DNA of 64,000 nucleotides, taken from G963665085 sp963665085 (GTDB taxonomy: Bacteria; Bacteroidota; Bacteroidia; Bacteroidales; JAAAOM01). Position 1 is the stretch's first letter. Every line of letters begins with the position of its first letter. The notes beneath the pieces were generated by a model that was not told where the DNA came from, made no database searches, and saw only the letters and a program-made list of their open reading frames with translations. The position numbers were made by a program, and so were the translations under genes. Below, in pieces: positions 34,846 through 42,989 of this stretch. The stretch is from assembly GCA_963665085.2 (NCBI GenBank), contig CAXXXS010000002.1:682001-746000 (forward strand). Direction: 5' to 3'.

Positions 34846-35280
34846 TTAGAAAGCCTGAATTTCCTGAATTCTTCCTTCTTGTCCAGGCTTAAGATCAAAC
34901 TCAATTCTTATAAATCTAACAGAAGTGTTCGCTAGATCAAACGTATGGTAAGAATACTCCTGATTACCAACTTTAGTAAATTCTCCGGATTTACCTTTTG
35001 TGTAAACTTTGTACTTACCAGCATCATCGGCCCAAAAATCCACTGCAATAGAACTTAGTTGTTTCTCATAACCAAGATCAAAAACAACATAACCTTCCGT
35101 ACCCTTTTTTAATTCGGCATACGTATTGTCATCACCATCCATTGCATACGCAACATTTTTTAAGCCGTATTGTCCTTTTACACGGGCATCTTTGCAATAA
35201 TTACCCTGTGCTACAGCGTTTCCAAGGATAAAGGCGCCAAATGTAACCATGAAAAACGCTTTTAAAATGGTATTTTTCAT
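34846..35280 (-). CDS. Small secreted discoidin-like (F5/8 type C fold) protein
   Basis: A 144-residue protein with a signal peptide (MKNTILKAFFMVTFGAFILGNAVAQ). The mature part reads like a jelly-roll discoidin/galactose-binding-like domain: MDGDDNTYAELKKGTEGYVVFDLGYEKQLSSIAVDFW, KYKVYTKGKSGEFTKVG and a closing VRFIRIEFDLKPGQEGRIQEIQAF. Such domains bind glycans or surfaces. With no enzyme domain attached it may be a surface adhesin or a carbohydrate-binding accessory. A TTG two codons upstream is possible, but the ATG at 35280 gives a normal signal peptide. Confidence 0.7.
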   Translation of the reverse strand: MKNTILKAFFMVTFGAFILGNAVAQGNYCKDARVKGQYGLKNVAYAMDGDDNTYAELKKGTEGYVVFDLGYEKQLSSIAVDFWADDAGKYKVYTKGKSGEFTKVGNQEYSYHTFDLANTSVRFIRIEFDLKPGQEGRIQEIQAF

Positions 35281-35764
35281 AACCAATTTTTATTTTAATT
35301 AAAGTAAGTTATAGTAATAATAACTGCTTTACTTGCTATAAAGCAGTATACTCATTCTTCTCTTGCAAAGAAGAACGACAGAGATTACAACCAATATTAA
35401 TTGACACAAATCAACTAATTGATACATTATATGTATCGACCACATACAAAACATGTAAAAACTTTACTTGCTTTTAAATAAGATAATTATCCGCACATCA
35501 CATATTGTCTAATAAAATAACTTTACGGCATAAAGGTTTCGGGAGTTACTCTGTTAATCTAAGCTTTCAGGGCTTTTGTCAAAAGAACATATGATTTTGG
35601 GCATTGATGTTAAATTTCTCCTCAACAGTTATTGATTTTGACATCTTGATATATCAAAAAACATGTCTTTTTTAAAAGCATTAAACGTTTTGAAATTTTA
35701 AATAATCTTAGAATTTCAAAATCAAAATAAAATTATGGCTATAATTTATCATCATTACAACAAC

Positions 35765-35803
35765 TAAAAATCTAATGCGATAAAGTCACAGATTAGGATT
35801 TTT
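35765..35803 (+). terminator. Orphan terminator-like hairpin
   Basis: TAAAAATCTAAT (35765-35776) pairs with ATTAGGATTTTT (35792-35803) with one mismatch, ending in a T-run on the plus strand. No plus-strand gene precedes it for about 1 kb (comB already has a terminator), so it may end an unannotated short transcript. Confidence 0.45.
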
Positions 35804-35954
35804 CATATCTTTGAGCAATCAAAAAATCAAATAAAACAGAAAAAAAAGCTTTTCACTACGTTAATTTCTTCTCATGAAATAAGTTGAAGTGCTATAATTA
35901 ATTATAATAAAGTATTTTATGTTTATCGCAAATAACGCCATAATATGTTGTAAA

Positions 35955-35978
35955 ACAGTAAAATAATTATTTTACTGT
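35955..35978. promoter_or_regulatory. 24-base perfect palindrome upstream of serC, candidate operator
   Basis: ACAGTAAAAT-AATT-ATTTTACTGT is an exact inverted repeat without a loop. Its centre is about 68 bases upstream of the serC -7 element. Perfect symmetry and lack of a T-run suggest a binding site for a dimeric regulator and not a terminator. Chance palindromes are easier in AT-rich DNA, so the call is tentative. Confidence 0.4.
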
Positions 35979-36034
35979 GAATCGAATAACAATATAATTT
36001 TATATTATTATCTTTACAAACTGATTTAAGTCAT

Positions 36035-36042
36035 TATTTTTG
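36035..36042 (+). promoter_or_regulatory. Promoter -7 element of the serC operon
   Basis: TATTTTTG matches the Bacteroidota consensus, 41 bases ahead of the serC ATG at 36084. The longer in-frame start at 36054 would lie at the transcription start and is unlikely. Confidence 0.6.
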
Positions 36043-36083
36043 TAATTCAATTTTTGTCAAATAATTTAAAAAATTTTAATCGG

Positions 36084-37154
36084 ATGAAAAAGCACAATTT
36101 TTTCGCGGGACCTTCCATTTTATCTCAATACACAATTGAGAATACTTCCAAAGCAATCCTTGATTTTGACGGGATGGGTTTATCGTTAATGGAAATCTCG
36201 CACCGTAGTAAAGAATTTGTTGCTGTAATGGACGAAGCTATCGCTTTAACAAAAGAATTGCTTAATGTACCTGCAGGATATTCTGTAATTTTCTTACAAG
36301 GTGGTGCAAGCCTTCAGTTTTGCATGGTCCCCTATAATATAATGAAGTCGAAAGCTGCTTATTTAAACACAGGAGAATGGGCTTCGAAAGCAATGAAAGA
36401 GGCAAAATTATTTGGTGAAGTTATTGAAGTTGCATCATCAAAAGATAAAAATTTCGCTTACATTCCAAAAGACTTCACTGTTCCTTCTGATGTTGATTAC
36501 CTTCATATAACAACAAACAATACAATCTATGGAACCGAAATAAAAGAAGATTTAGATGTTCCTGTACCATTAGTTGCGGACACATCTTCTGACATCTTTA
36601 GCCGCCCAATAGATATTTCAAAATATTCAATTGTTTATGGTGGTGCTCAAAAGAATTTAGGTCCTGCCGGTGTTGGTTTAATCATTGTTAAAGACGATAT
36701 TTTAAACAAAGTAGACAGACCAATACCTACTTTTCTTAAATATCAAACACATATTGATAAAGAATCAATGTTTCATACACCGCCTTGTGTTTCTGTCTAT
36801 GCTTGTTTACAGACACTAAAATGGTACAAACAACAAGGTGGAGTTGAAGCTATGAACAAAAAGAATATTGAAAAAGCTGAATTACTCTATGCTGAAATAG
36901 ATAGAAATTCATTATTCCAGGGAACAGTTCTTGAAAAAGAAGATCGCTCAATTATGAATGTCACCTTTGTTATGAATGAAGAATTCAAAGACAAAGAAAA
37001 AGAGTTTATTGATTTTGCGTCTTCAAAAGGTATTGTTGGGATAAAAGGACACCGTTCTGTTGGTGGTTTTAGGGCATCTATCTATAATGCAATGCACATT
37101 GACAGCGTAAAATACCTGACCGAAATCATGCAGGAATTTGAGAAAGCTCAATAA
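36084..37154 (+). CDS. serC: Phosphoserine aminotransferase
   Basis: A 356-residue class V PLP enzyme that makes phosphoserine from 3-phosphohydroxypyruvate and glutamate. It begins MKKHNFFAGPSILSQ and carries FLQGGASLQFCMVPYN, HITTNNTIYGTEI, the PLP lysine in YGGAQKNLGPAGVGLIIV, and the closing GGFRASIYNAMHIDSVKYL. I start at the ATG at 36084 because NFFAGPS is the conserved N-terminus. Two phosphoglycerate dehydrogenase genes follow on the same strand, completing the route from 3-phosphoglycerate to phosphoserine. Confidence 0.96.
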   Translation: MKKHNFFAGPSILSQYTIENTSKAILDFDGMGLSLMEISHRSKEFVAVMDEAIALTKELLNVPAGYSVIFLQGGASLQFCMVPYNIMKSKAAYLNTGEWASKAMKEAKLFGEVIEVASSKDKNFAYIPKDFTVPSDVDYLHITTNNTIYGTEIKEDLDVPVPLVADTSSDIFSRPIDISKYSIVYGGAQKNLGPAGVGLIIVKDDILNKVDRPIPTFLKYQTHIDKESMFHTPPCVSVYACLQTLKWYKQQGGVEAMNKKNIEKAELLYAEIDRNSLFQGTVLEKEDRSIMNVTFVMNEEFKDKEKEFIDFASSKGIVGIKGHRSVGGFRASIYNAMHIDSVKYLTEIMQEFEKAQ

Positions 37155-37198
37155 AAATTACTTAAATTGAGTTTCAAATTTTAAAAACAAAAAAAACA

Positions 37199-38389
37199 AT
37201 GAAAATATTAATTGCAGATAAAATTTCAGAAAAAGCTATTTCCCAATTACAAGAGATAGCAGATGAGGTAATTTACAATCCTGAATTAAAAGCAGAAGAA
37301 CTTCCAAATCAAATATCGAATATTGAGATATTAGTTGTACGCTCAACTAAAGTAACAAAAGAAACGATTGAGGCAGGAAAAAAACTTGCTTTAATTGTAA
37401 GGGCTGGTGCTGGTTTCAATACAATTGATGTAGAAACTGCAAGTTTACGTAGCATTCCTGTATCAAATTGTCCGGGACGTAATAGTGCTGCAGTTGCCGA
37501 ATTGATAGTTGGTTTTATTGTTGCCCTAGACAGACGAATAATTGATGCCACTATTGATATGCGTGCTGGCAATTGGAAGAAAAAAGAATACAGTGGTGCA
37601 AATGGTTTAAAAAGCAGGGTTATTGGAATTATTGGAACAGGATATACAGCGCAAGCACTTATCAAAAGGGCACAGGCATTACAAATGGAAATCCTTGCAT
37701 ATTCCCCTAATTTCACTCCCAAAAAAGCTTCTGAACTTGGTGTTACCTACTGTCAATCGTTGGAAATGATAGAGGAACAAGCCGATATAATTTCGGTAAA
37801 CGTAGCCTACAACGAGGATACACATCACCTTATAAACGAACGCTTTCTATCAAGCATAAAAGAAAATGTTATTTTAATAAACACTTCAAGAGGAGAAGTT
37901 ATTGATAGTGTTGCTCTTAAAAAAGCAATAAAAGATAAAGGCTTAAAAGTAGGATTAGATGTTTATGAAAACGAGCCTGCAGCAGGAGATAAAATTTTTG
38001 AAGACAAGGAACTTGCTTCTAAAATAGCCTGCACACCTCACATTGGAGCATCTACATTACAAGCTGCAGAATCTATTGCTGCTGAAGTTGTAAAGATTGT
38101 TGACACTTACAAAAAAACAGGGCAAGCAATTCATTGTGTAAATATTCGTCCACGTTCTGAAGAAGGCACTTCTTTAATAATCAGACATATTAATACAGTA
38201 GGTGTTCTTGCTGAAGTTCTCCATGTACTAAGAGACGACGGAATAAATGTAGAAGAAATGGAGAATACTATATTTAGAGGTGGAAAAGCAGCTTCTTGTG
38301 TATTAAAAGTAGATAAAGAACCCGCAGGTGATATTATCGAGAAAATGCTTAAAAGCCCCAATATCATCACTGTTGATATAAAAAAATAA
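37199..38389 (+). CDS. serA: D-3-phosphoglycerate dehydrogenase with C-terminal ACT-like domain
   Basis: A 396-residue NAD-dependent 2-hydroxyacid dehydrogenase. The nucleotide fold has IGIIGTGYTAQALIKRA (about 152-168). The classical catalytic trio is present: Arg231 (NTSRGEVID), Glu257 (LDVYENEP) and His281 (TPHIGAST). Residues about 322-396 form an ACT-like regulatory domain (LIIRHINTVGVLAEVLHVLRDDGINVEEMENT...), which in other enzymes binds serine. It oxidises 3-phosphoglycerate for serC, which lies 44 bases upstream. A second, differently built dehydrogenase follows after 8 bases. Confidence 0.92.
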   Translation: MKILIADKISEKAISQLQEIADEVIYNPELKAEELPNQISNIEILVVRSTKVTKETIEAGKKLALIVRAGAGFNTIDVETASLRSIPVSNCPGRNSAAVAELIVGFIVALDRRIIDATIDMRAGNWKKKEYSGANGLKSRVIGIIGTGYTAQALIKRAQALQMEILAYSPNFTPKKASELGVTYCQSLEMIEEQADIISVNVAYNEDTHHLINERFLSSIKENVILINTSRGEVIDSVALKKAIKDKGLKVGLDVYENEPAAGDKIFEDKELASKIACTPHIGASTLQAAESIAAEVVKIVDTYKKTGQAIHCVNIRPRSEEGTSLIIRHINTVGVLAEVLHVLRDDGINVEEMENTIFRGGKAASCVLKVDKEPAGDIIEKMLKSPNIITVDIKK

Positions 38390-38397
38390 TGAATTAA

Positions 38398-39318
38398 ATG
38401 AAGAAAGTATTAATAGCTACTCAAAAACCTTTTTCTCCCGTTGCAGTTGAAAAAATAAAAGAAGTAATTGATGGGGCAAATTATGAATTCTTGCTCTTAG
38501 AAAATTATTTAAAATCGTCACTCATTGAAATGATTCCTGAAGTTGATGCTGTAATCATAAGGAGTGATATTATAGATAAAGAAGTCCTTGATGCTGCAAA
38601 AAACTTAAAAATAGTGGTTCGTGCAGGAGCTGGTTACGACAATGTTGATTTAAATGCTGCTTCAGAGAATGATGTTGTTGTAATGAATACTCCAGGTCAG
38701 AATTCAAATGCTGTTGCTGAACTAGCTTTAGGGATGATGGTCTACCTGGCAAGAAATCAATATAATGGTAAAGCAGGAACAGAGTTACGAGGAAAAAAAC
38801 TTGGTATCCATGCATTTGGTAATGTCGGACGTTTGATAGCTCGAATTGCCAGTGGCTTTGGTATGGATGTATATGTTTTCGATCCTTTTGTTGATAAAGT
38901 TGTTATTGAGACTGTTGGTTTTAAACCTTTATCATACATTGATGAATTATATTCAACTTGTCAGTATATTTCTTTAAATATACCTGCAAATAAGCAAACA
39001 AAAGGTTCCATCAATCATAAAATAATGAGTTTGATGCCTGAGGGGGCTACTATTGTCAACACAGCAAGAAAAGAGGTAATTCATGAAGAATCATTACTTC
39101 AAATTTTTGAAGAAAGAAAAGATTTTAAATATATCTCGGATATTGCACCCGATTGTGCAGAGAAAATAGAAAAAGAATATCCGGGAAGATTTTTCTTTAC
39201 CCCAAAAAAAATGGGAGCTCAAACAGCAGAAGCAAATGTTAATGCAGGAATTGCTGCTGCAAGACAAATTGTTAACTTTTTTGAAAAAGGAGATACTACT
39301 TTCCAGGTTAACAAATAG
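38398..39318 (+). CDS. Short phosphoglycerate dehydrogenase of the lysine (IIIK-like) type
   Basis: A 306-residue enzyme lacking any regulatory domain. The NAD fold is recognisable (LGIHAFGNVGRLIARIA, about 135-151) and the substrate Arg224 is kept (NTARKEV). At the place of the catalytic His (TPHIGA) stands Lys270 (FTPKKMGAQTAEAN), and the usual V-x-E-x-EP segment is replaced by SDIAPDCAEKIEKEY. Phosphoglycerate dehydrogenases with Lys in this place form a known subtype (IIIK, as in Entamoeba and many Bacteroidales). It could be the main enzyme of serine synthesis here, or act with the ACT-bearing one. Last gene of the operon, before a terminator. Confidence 0.88.
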   Translation: MKKVLIATQKPFSPVAVEKIKEVIDGANYEFLLLENYLKSSLIEMIPEVDAVIIRSDIIDKEVLDAAKNLKIVVRAGAGYDNVDLNAASENDVVVMNTPGQNSNAVAELALGMMVYLARNQYNGKAGTELRGKKLGIHAFGNVGRLIARIASGFGMDVYVFDPFVDKVVIETVGFKPLSYIDELYSTCQYISLNIPANKQTKGSINHKIMSLMPEGATIVNTARKEVIHEESLLQIFEERKDFKYISDIAPDCAEKIEKEYPGRFFFTPKKMGAQTAEANVNAGIAAARQIVNFFEKGDTTFQVNK

Positions 39319-39366
39319 ATAATTAAAACTTTGTTCCTCTTCATTGAGAGACAGTTATAAAATAAT

Positions 39367-39405
39367 AAAGGACTGGGTCAAAAGTAATTTTACTCAGTCC
39401 TTTTT
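39367..39405 (+). terminator. Terminator of the serine operon
   Basis: AAAGGACTGGGT (39367-39378) pairs with ACTCAGTCCTTT (39392-39403) with one G-T pair, followed by Ts. It lies 50 bases after the second dehydrogenase and separates it from the ABC ATPase gene. Confidence 0.85.
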
Positions 39406-39430
39406 ACTTACAAAAATTTTCAACTGATTT

Positions 39431-40687
39431 ATGGAACAAACTTGTTGGGCTATTGATGGTACAAATATTTCTTCAGAATCTAATTTCATCAAGGAACTAA
39501 TAAAAGGCAAAGGCCCACATCCATTTAAAAATCTTTCCGGCAAAAAAGGAGCATTATTTTCAACAACAACACTACAGAGATTTATAAAAGAAGAGGTTAG
39601 TCATGATGATTATTCATTAACAGGCGAGAAGCATCGAAGTATACGCACTTTTTCAAGTGGAGAACAGAGAAAACTATTATTAAAATTCCTGATTTCTAAA
39701 AATCCAGATTTTCTTGTCCTCGACAATATTTTTGATATGCTTGATAAGCAAGCCCAGTTACAACTAAAAACCGATCTTAATAAACTTTCTAAAAGAATAC
39801 CAATTATTCAGACTTTTAGAAGAATCGATAACCTACTACCCTTTATAAAAAATATACTTGTTATAAATGATAATAAGATTTTATTTCAAGGCTCAACAGA
39901 TGAATACAGAAACCATATTCAAAAACCTATTTATAAACTCGAAGGCAGCATTCCAAAATCATATAAAAAGCCTGACAATTTTGCCAATCCAATAATTCAG
40001 TTTAAAGATGTAAATGTTAATTATGGAAATAAACAAATTCTAAGAAATATTAACTGGGAAATAAAACAAGGCGATTTTTGGCAACTTACAGGACCAAATG
40101 GTTCGGGAAAAACTACGCTACTTACTATGATAACCGGTGATAATAGCAAGGCATATGGTCAAAACATAACCTTATTCGGGCAGAAAAAAGGAAGTGGAGA
40201 AAACATTTGGGAAATTAAAGAAAAAATAGGCTATGTAACTCCAGCAATGACGACACTATTCTCGGGATTACACACAGTTGAAAATATGATTATTTCGGGC
40301 GTATATGACTCTATAGGTCTATACAATAAACCAACTAGTTTGGATATTGATATTGCAAACCAATGGCTTCAACTAATTAACCTTACAGATTATAGAAAAA
40401 AACGATTCTCTGAGCTAAATGAAGGGCAACAATGCATGATTTTAATTGCACGCTCGATGATAAAACATCCTCCTCTACTAATTCTTGATGAGCCTTCTCA
40501 CGGACTGGATGATTACAGTGTTTCAATTTTAACCGAAATAGTTAACAAAATTGCAGAGGAAAGTGAAACTACAATTATCTACGTTTCTCATAAACCCGAA
40601 GATGGTTTAAATCCGAAATATATTTTTGAGTTAAAACCTGGAGAGAACGGTTCAACCGGTAAAATCATTAAATATTATTTTTTTTAG
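39431..40687 (+). CDS. ModF-like double ABC ATPase with degenerate first domain
   Basis: A 418-residue protein with two nucleotide-binding domains and no membrane segment. The first is shortened: it begins directly at its Walker A region, which reads WAIDGTNISSES (6-17) with Glu instead of the phosphate-binding Lys. Its signature SSGEQ (75-79) remains, while Walker B (FLVLD, 94-98) is followed by Asn99 and not the catalytic Glu. The second domain is complete: Walker A GPNGSGKTT (221-229), signature LNEGQQ (330-335), Walker B LLILDE (350-355) and the switch His in YVSHKPED. Only the second domain can hydrolyse ATP. It resembles E. coli ModF/PhrA-type proteins; the substrate or partner is unknown. 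Confidence 0.85.
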   Translation: MEQTCWAIDGTNISSESNFIKELIKGKGPHPFKNLSGKKGALFSTTTLQRFIKEEVSHDDYSLTGEKHRSIRTFSSGEQRKLLLKFLISKNPDFLVLDNIFDMLDKQAQLQLKTDLNKLSKRIPIIQTFRRIDNLLPFIKNILVINDNKILFQGSTDEYRNHIQKPIYKLEGSIPKSYKKPDNFANPIIQFKDVNVNYGNKQILRNINWEIKQGDFWQLTGPNGSGKTTLLTMITGDNSKAYGQNITLFGQKKGSGENIWEIKEKIGYVTPAMTTLFSGLHTVENMIISGVYDSIGLYNKPTSLDIDIANQWLQLINLTDYRKKRFSELNEGQQCMILIARSMIKHPPLLILDEPSHGLDDYSVSILTEIVNKIAEESETTIIYVSHKPEDGLNPKYIFELKPGENGSTGKIIKYYFF

Positions 40688-40706
40688 GAACAGAGTTATT
40701 AAAAAC

Positions 40707-40736
40707 AAAAAGCCTCGAATTTCTTCGAGGCTTTTT
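40707..40736. terminator. Bidirectional terminator between the ABC ATPase gene and tRNA-Asp
   Basis: AAAAAGCCTCGAA (40707-40719) pairs perfectly with TTCGAGGCTTTTT (40724-40736), a 13-bp stem with a 4-base loop. A-run and T-run flanks let it work for the plus-strand ABC gene and for the minus-strand tRNA, whose 3' end is at 40738. Confidence 0.9.
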
Positions 40737-40737
40737 G

Positions 40738-40812
40738 CGGTCTGGACGGGACTCGAACCCGCGACCTCCGCCGTGACAGGGCGGCATTCTAACCAAACTG
40801 AACTACCAGACC
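40738..40812 (-). tRNA. tRNA-Asp (anticodon GTC)
   Basis: A 75-base tRNA reads on the minus strand. The acceptor stem is GGTCTGG with CCAGACC and discriminator G at 40738, as expected for Asp. The D arm is GTTC...GAAT, the anticodon stem CCGCC/GGCGG encloses the loop CTGTCAC with anticodon GTC, and the T arm GCGGG-TTCGAGT-CCCGT is normal. CCA is not encoded. It stands alone upstream of a terminator hairpin. Confidence 0.97.
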
Positions 40813-40871
40813 GTAATCGGAGCACAAAAGTAATGCTTATTTTTGTTCTACCAAATATTCGAGCAAAAAAA

Positions 40872-41411
40872 TCACATTTTCCTGCAAAAAAAACTAAAAT
40901 GAACACTTCCGTATTTCCTTTGCTCTCTAAAACATTCGTGACCATTAAAATTATAGGCAGATGAATGCTCTAAAATAAATAGACCGTTTTCTTTTAATAT
41001 GTCATTTTCAAATATTAAATCAGGCAACTTATCAACACCTTTTAAATCATAAGGAGGATCTGCAAATATTATATCATAATTTGCATTTAACCTCTTAATT
41101 ATCTTCTCTACATACGCTCTATGTATTTTAACATTCTCAATTTTCAGGCGATCTATTGTCCTACCAATAAATTTCACATGAAGTGAATTACACTCAACTA
41201 AATCTACTGATTTACACCCCCTGGATGAAAATTCAAAAGCAATACTACCTGTTCCTGAATATAAATCTAAAATCTCTATGCCTTCAAAATCTAACGTATT
41301 CGAAAGGATATTAAATAGATTTTCTTTGGCGAAGTCTGTTGTAGGCCGAGCTTTAAGATTCTTGGGGACATCAATTCTATGTCCCTTATATTTTCCACTT
41401 ACAATTCTCAA
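40872..41411 (-). CDS. rsmD: 16S rRNA (guanine966-N2)-methyltransferase
   Basis: A 179-residue SAM-dependent methyltransferase. It starts MRIVSGKYKGHRIDVPKNLKARPTTDFAKENLFN, typical of RsmD. The SAM motif is ILDLYSGTGSIAFEFSSRG and the catalytic motif is DIIFADPPYDL (D-P-P-Y). It methylates G966 in the 30S subunit. Its ATG overlaps the stop of the upstream DUF3822 gene (ATGA), an arrangement conserved in Bacteroidota. Confidence 0.95.
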   Translation of the reverse strand: MRIVSGKYKGHRIDVPKNLKARPTTDFAKENLFNILSNTLDFEGIEILDLYSGTGSIAFEFSSRGCKSVDLVECNSLHVKFIGRTIDRLKIENVKIHRAYVEKIIKRLNANYDIIFADPPYDLKGVDKLPDLIFENDILKENGLFILEHSSAYNFNGHECFREQRKYGSVHFSFFCRKM

Positions 41412-42262
41412 AAATTCACAAAATATAGAAGGGTAAAATAATATGGCGGATACTTATCAAATAACTCAATATTATAATTTGGTTTTATTTGATATGGCTC
41501 ATTCTTAATAAATACCTGAATAAATTTATTCAACATCTGTGTATCCTGTCCTTTCTCACGTAAAATACCTGAATAATAAACCGGGATATCTGTTTCTGCT
41601 AGTCCAAGATTTTTAAGTGCGGAAATAGAATAATATACCAAATCATTTTGGGTGATATAATTAAAAGAATTACATAATTCCAGTTTTTTATCCTTAAAAA
41701 TAATTATATCAAAAAAAACTTCATTCTTATTTATCAGACAAAACTCTGAGATGTTCTCTTTTTCCAGAATTTCCTGGGCTAGATTAAGCAATAAAGTATA
41801 CTGATTAGTAAAATTAACTTCCCCGAATATGTTTACAAACAAATTTGTAATGGCAGAAGGAATAGAAAACAAAACCGAGATGTTATTTTGAGACAAAATA
41901 ACTTGGTGTAGTTCATCAAACTCATCTATTGCATGCTGAAAACCAAGAAAATCTTTTAATCCCTCAGTCTTTTTTGACAGCTCCTCAGGAATAATTGTTG
42001 AATTTGGAGTTGAATATATAAGATTTACCTGTTTAAATTTATGTGAGAATAGTTCCTCTTTTTTTATTATGCCCTCCAATTCTTTTATGAAATATTCCAG
42101 ATTATTATCAACATCTATTGGAAAATATTTCAACAGCAAAAAAGATTCTCGCTTGAAATCATAAACACAAAAAGAAAATCCATTCAGGCTAACCTGAATG
42201 GATAATTTATATTCTGAACTATGTCTTAATGAAAATAATTTACTGGTATATGCTATTTCCAT
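41408..42262 (-). CDS. DUF3822 family protein
   Basis: A 284-residue protein of a family found next to rsmD in most Bacteroidota. The N-terminus (LSIQVSLNGFSFCVYDF) and the actin-like alternation of strands suggest an ASKHA-type fold related to pilus-assembly ATPase PilM, but no nucleotide-binding residues are obvious to me. The function is unknown. It overlaps rsmD by four bases, so translation is coupled. Confidence 0.85.
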   Translation of the reverse strand: MEIAYTSKLFSLRHSSEYKLSIQVSLNGFSFCVYDFKRESFLLLKYFPIDVDNNLEYFIKELEGIIKKEELFSHKFKQVNLIYSTPNSTIIPEELSKKTEGLKDFLGFQHAIDEFDELHQVILSQNNISVLFSIPSAITNLFVNIFGEVNFTNQYTLLLNLAQEILEKENISEFCLINKNEVFFDIIIFKDKKLELCNSFNYITQNDLVYYSISALKNLGLAETDIPVYYSGILREKGQDTQMLNKFIQVFIKNEPYQIKPNYNIELFDKYPPYYFTLLYFVNF

Positions 42263-42278
42263 AATGCAAACTGGTTAA

Positions 42279-42893
42279 TTACTCCCAGTTACCAGCATTG
42301 TTAGTAGCTTCTTCTAATGAACCAACCTTTAATCCAGCGTAACCAGACATTTTCTCTCTTTCATCATTAAAATTGATTACTAACTGTTTATCAAGACCTT
42401 GTAATAAAGCATTGTTATGAACTTTTGCTTCAAAAACTTCAACTTTAACTTGAGATCCTGTCTCAATTTGACCTGCAGCTAGCTCGAATTGTTTATTATC
42501 GGTAAATGGAACATACCTTAATTTCTCAACTGAGAAACTCTCAGCAAACAATGAGTCTTTTACTGAAATGAGAATAGTATCACGTCTAACTATTCCTTCT
42601 TTTAAGGCTTGTGCTTCTGTATATCCATCAGGAACAAAACCATATGCCTGAACAACTTTAAATGAATCAGACTTAACAAAATCAATCAATGTATCAAAAC
42701 TGCCTGTATACTTACCATTTTGCGATTTGTAAGCAACTTCAGCGGTACGAATATCGATTAATCGTTCAATAGTCTTGTCATACCTTAAATCTTTTTCTTT
42801 GTTGAACCTAATCGGGTTCATAATACTTTCTACCAGTAGATAACCTAAAACTATGATGGCAATCCCCAAGATGATCTGAAATACGGTTTTCAT
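42279..42893 (-). CDS. Conserved Bacteroidota membrane-anchored protein
   Basis: A 204-residue protein with one N-terminal helix (about 5-22, FQIILGIAIIVLGYLLVESI) and a soluble extracytoplasmic or cytoplasmic domain. The segment IDIRTAEVAYKSQNGKYTGSFDTLIDFVKSDSF resembles the region after the helix of pilin-like proteins (short polar-residue block after a hydrophobic N-terminus), and the rest is beta-rich. No family function is known to me. It precedes DUF3822-rsmD by 16 bases, suggesting one transcript. Confidence 0.7.
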   Translation of the reverse strand: MKTVFQIILGIAIIVLGYLLVESIMNPIRFNKEKDLRYDKTIERLIDIRTAEVAYKSQNGKYTGSFDTLIDFVKSDSFKVVQAYGFVPDGYTEAQALKEGIVRRDTILISVKDSLFAESFSVEKLRYVPFTDNKQFELAAGQIETGSQVKVEVFEAKVHNNALLQGLDKQLVINFNDEREKMSGYAGLKVGSLEEATNNAGNWE

Positions 42894-42989
42894 TCTTATC
42901 TTTTTTATATTTATGTTTGTTTTTGATTGCTTGCAAATTTAAAAATAATTATTAGAAGTGAAATTTTATTTGATTTTTTCTTTATATAA

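Larger units (their letters stand above)
35281..36034. other. Long gene-free stretch upstream of serC
   Basis: About 750 bases with no reading frame of substance on either strand and very high AT content. It holds a hairpin near 35320-35350 (CTGCTTTA...TAAAGCAG) in the leader of the minus-strand gene, an orphan terminator-like hairpin at 35765-35803 and a 24-base perfect palindrome at 35955-35978. A slightly GC-richer block at about 35520-35600 (TTACGGCATAAAGGTTTCGGGAG and following) could be part of a small RNA ending at the orphan terminator, but I recognise no known RNA family there. Confidence 0.5.

Noticed and set aside
35520..35600. Possible riboswitch or 6S-like RNA upstream of serC
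   Set aside because: I could not match it to the conserved core of any riboswitch or 6S RNA family; kept only as a possible small transcript.
39431..40687. The double ABC ATPase as GldA
   Set aside because: GldA is a single-domain ATPase of about 300 residues with an N-terminal complete Walker A; this protein has two domains, the first degenerate, and is far from gldFG.
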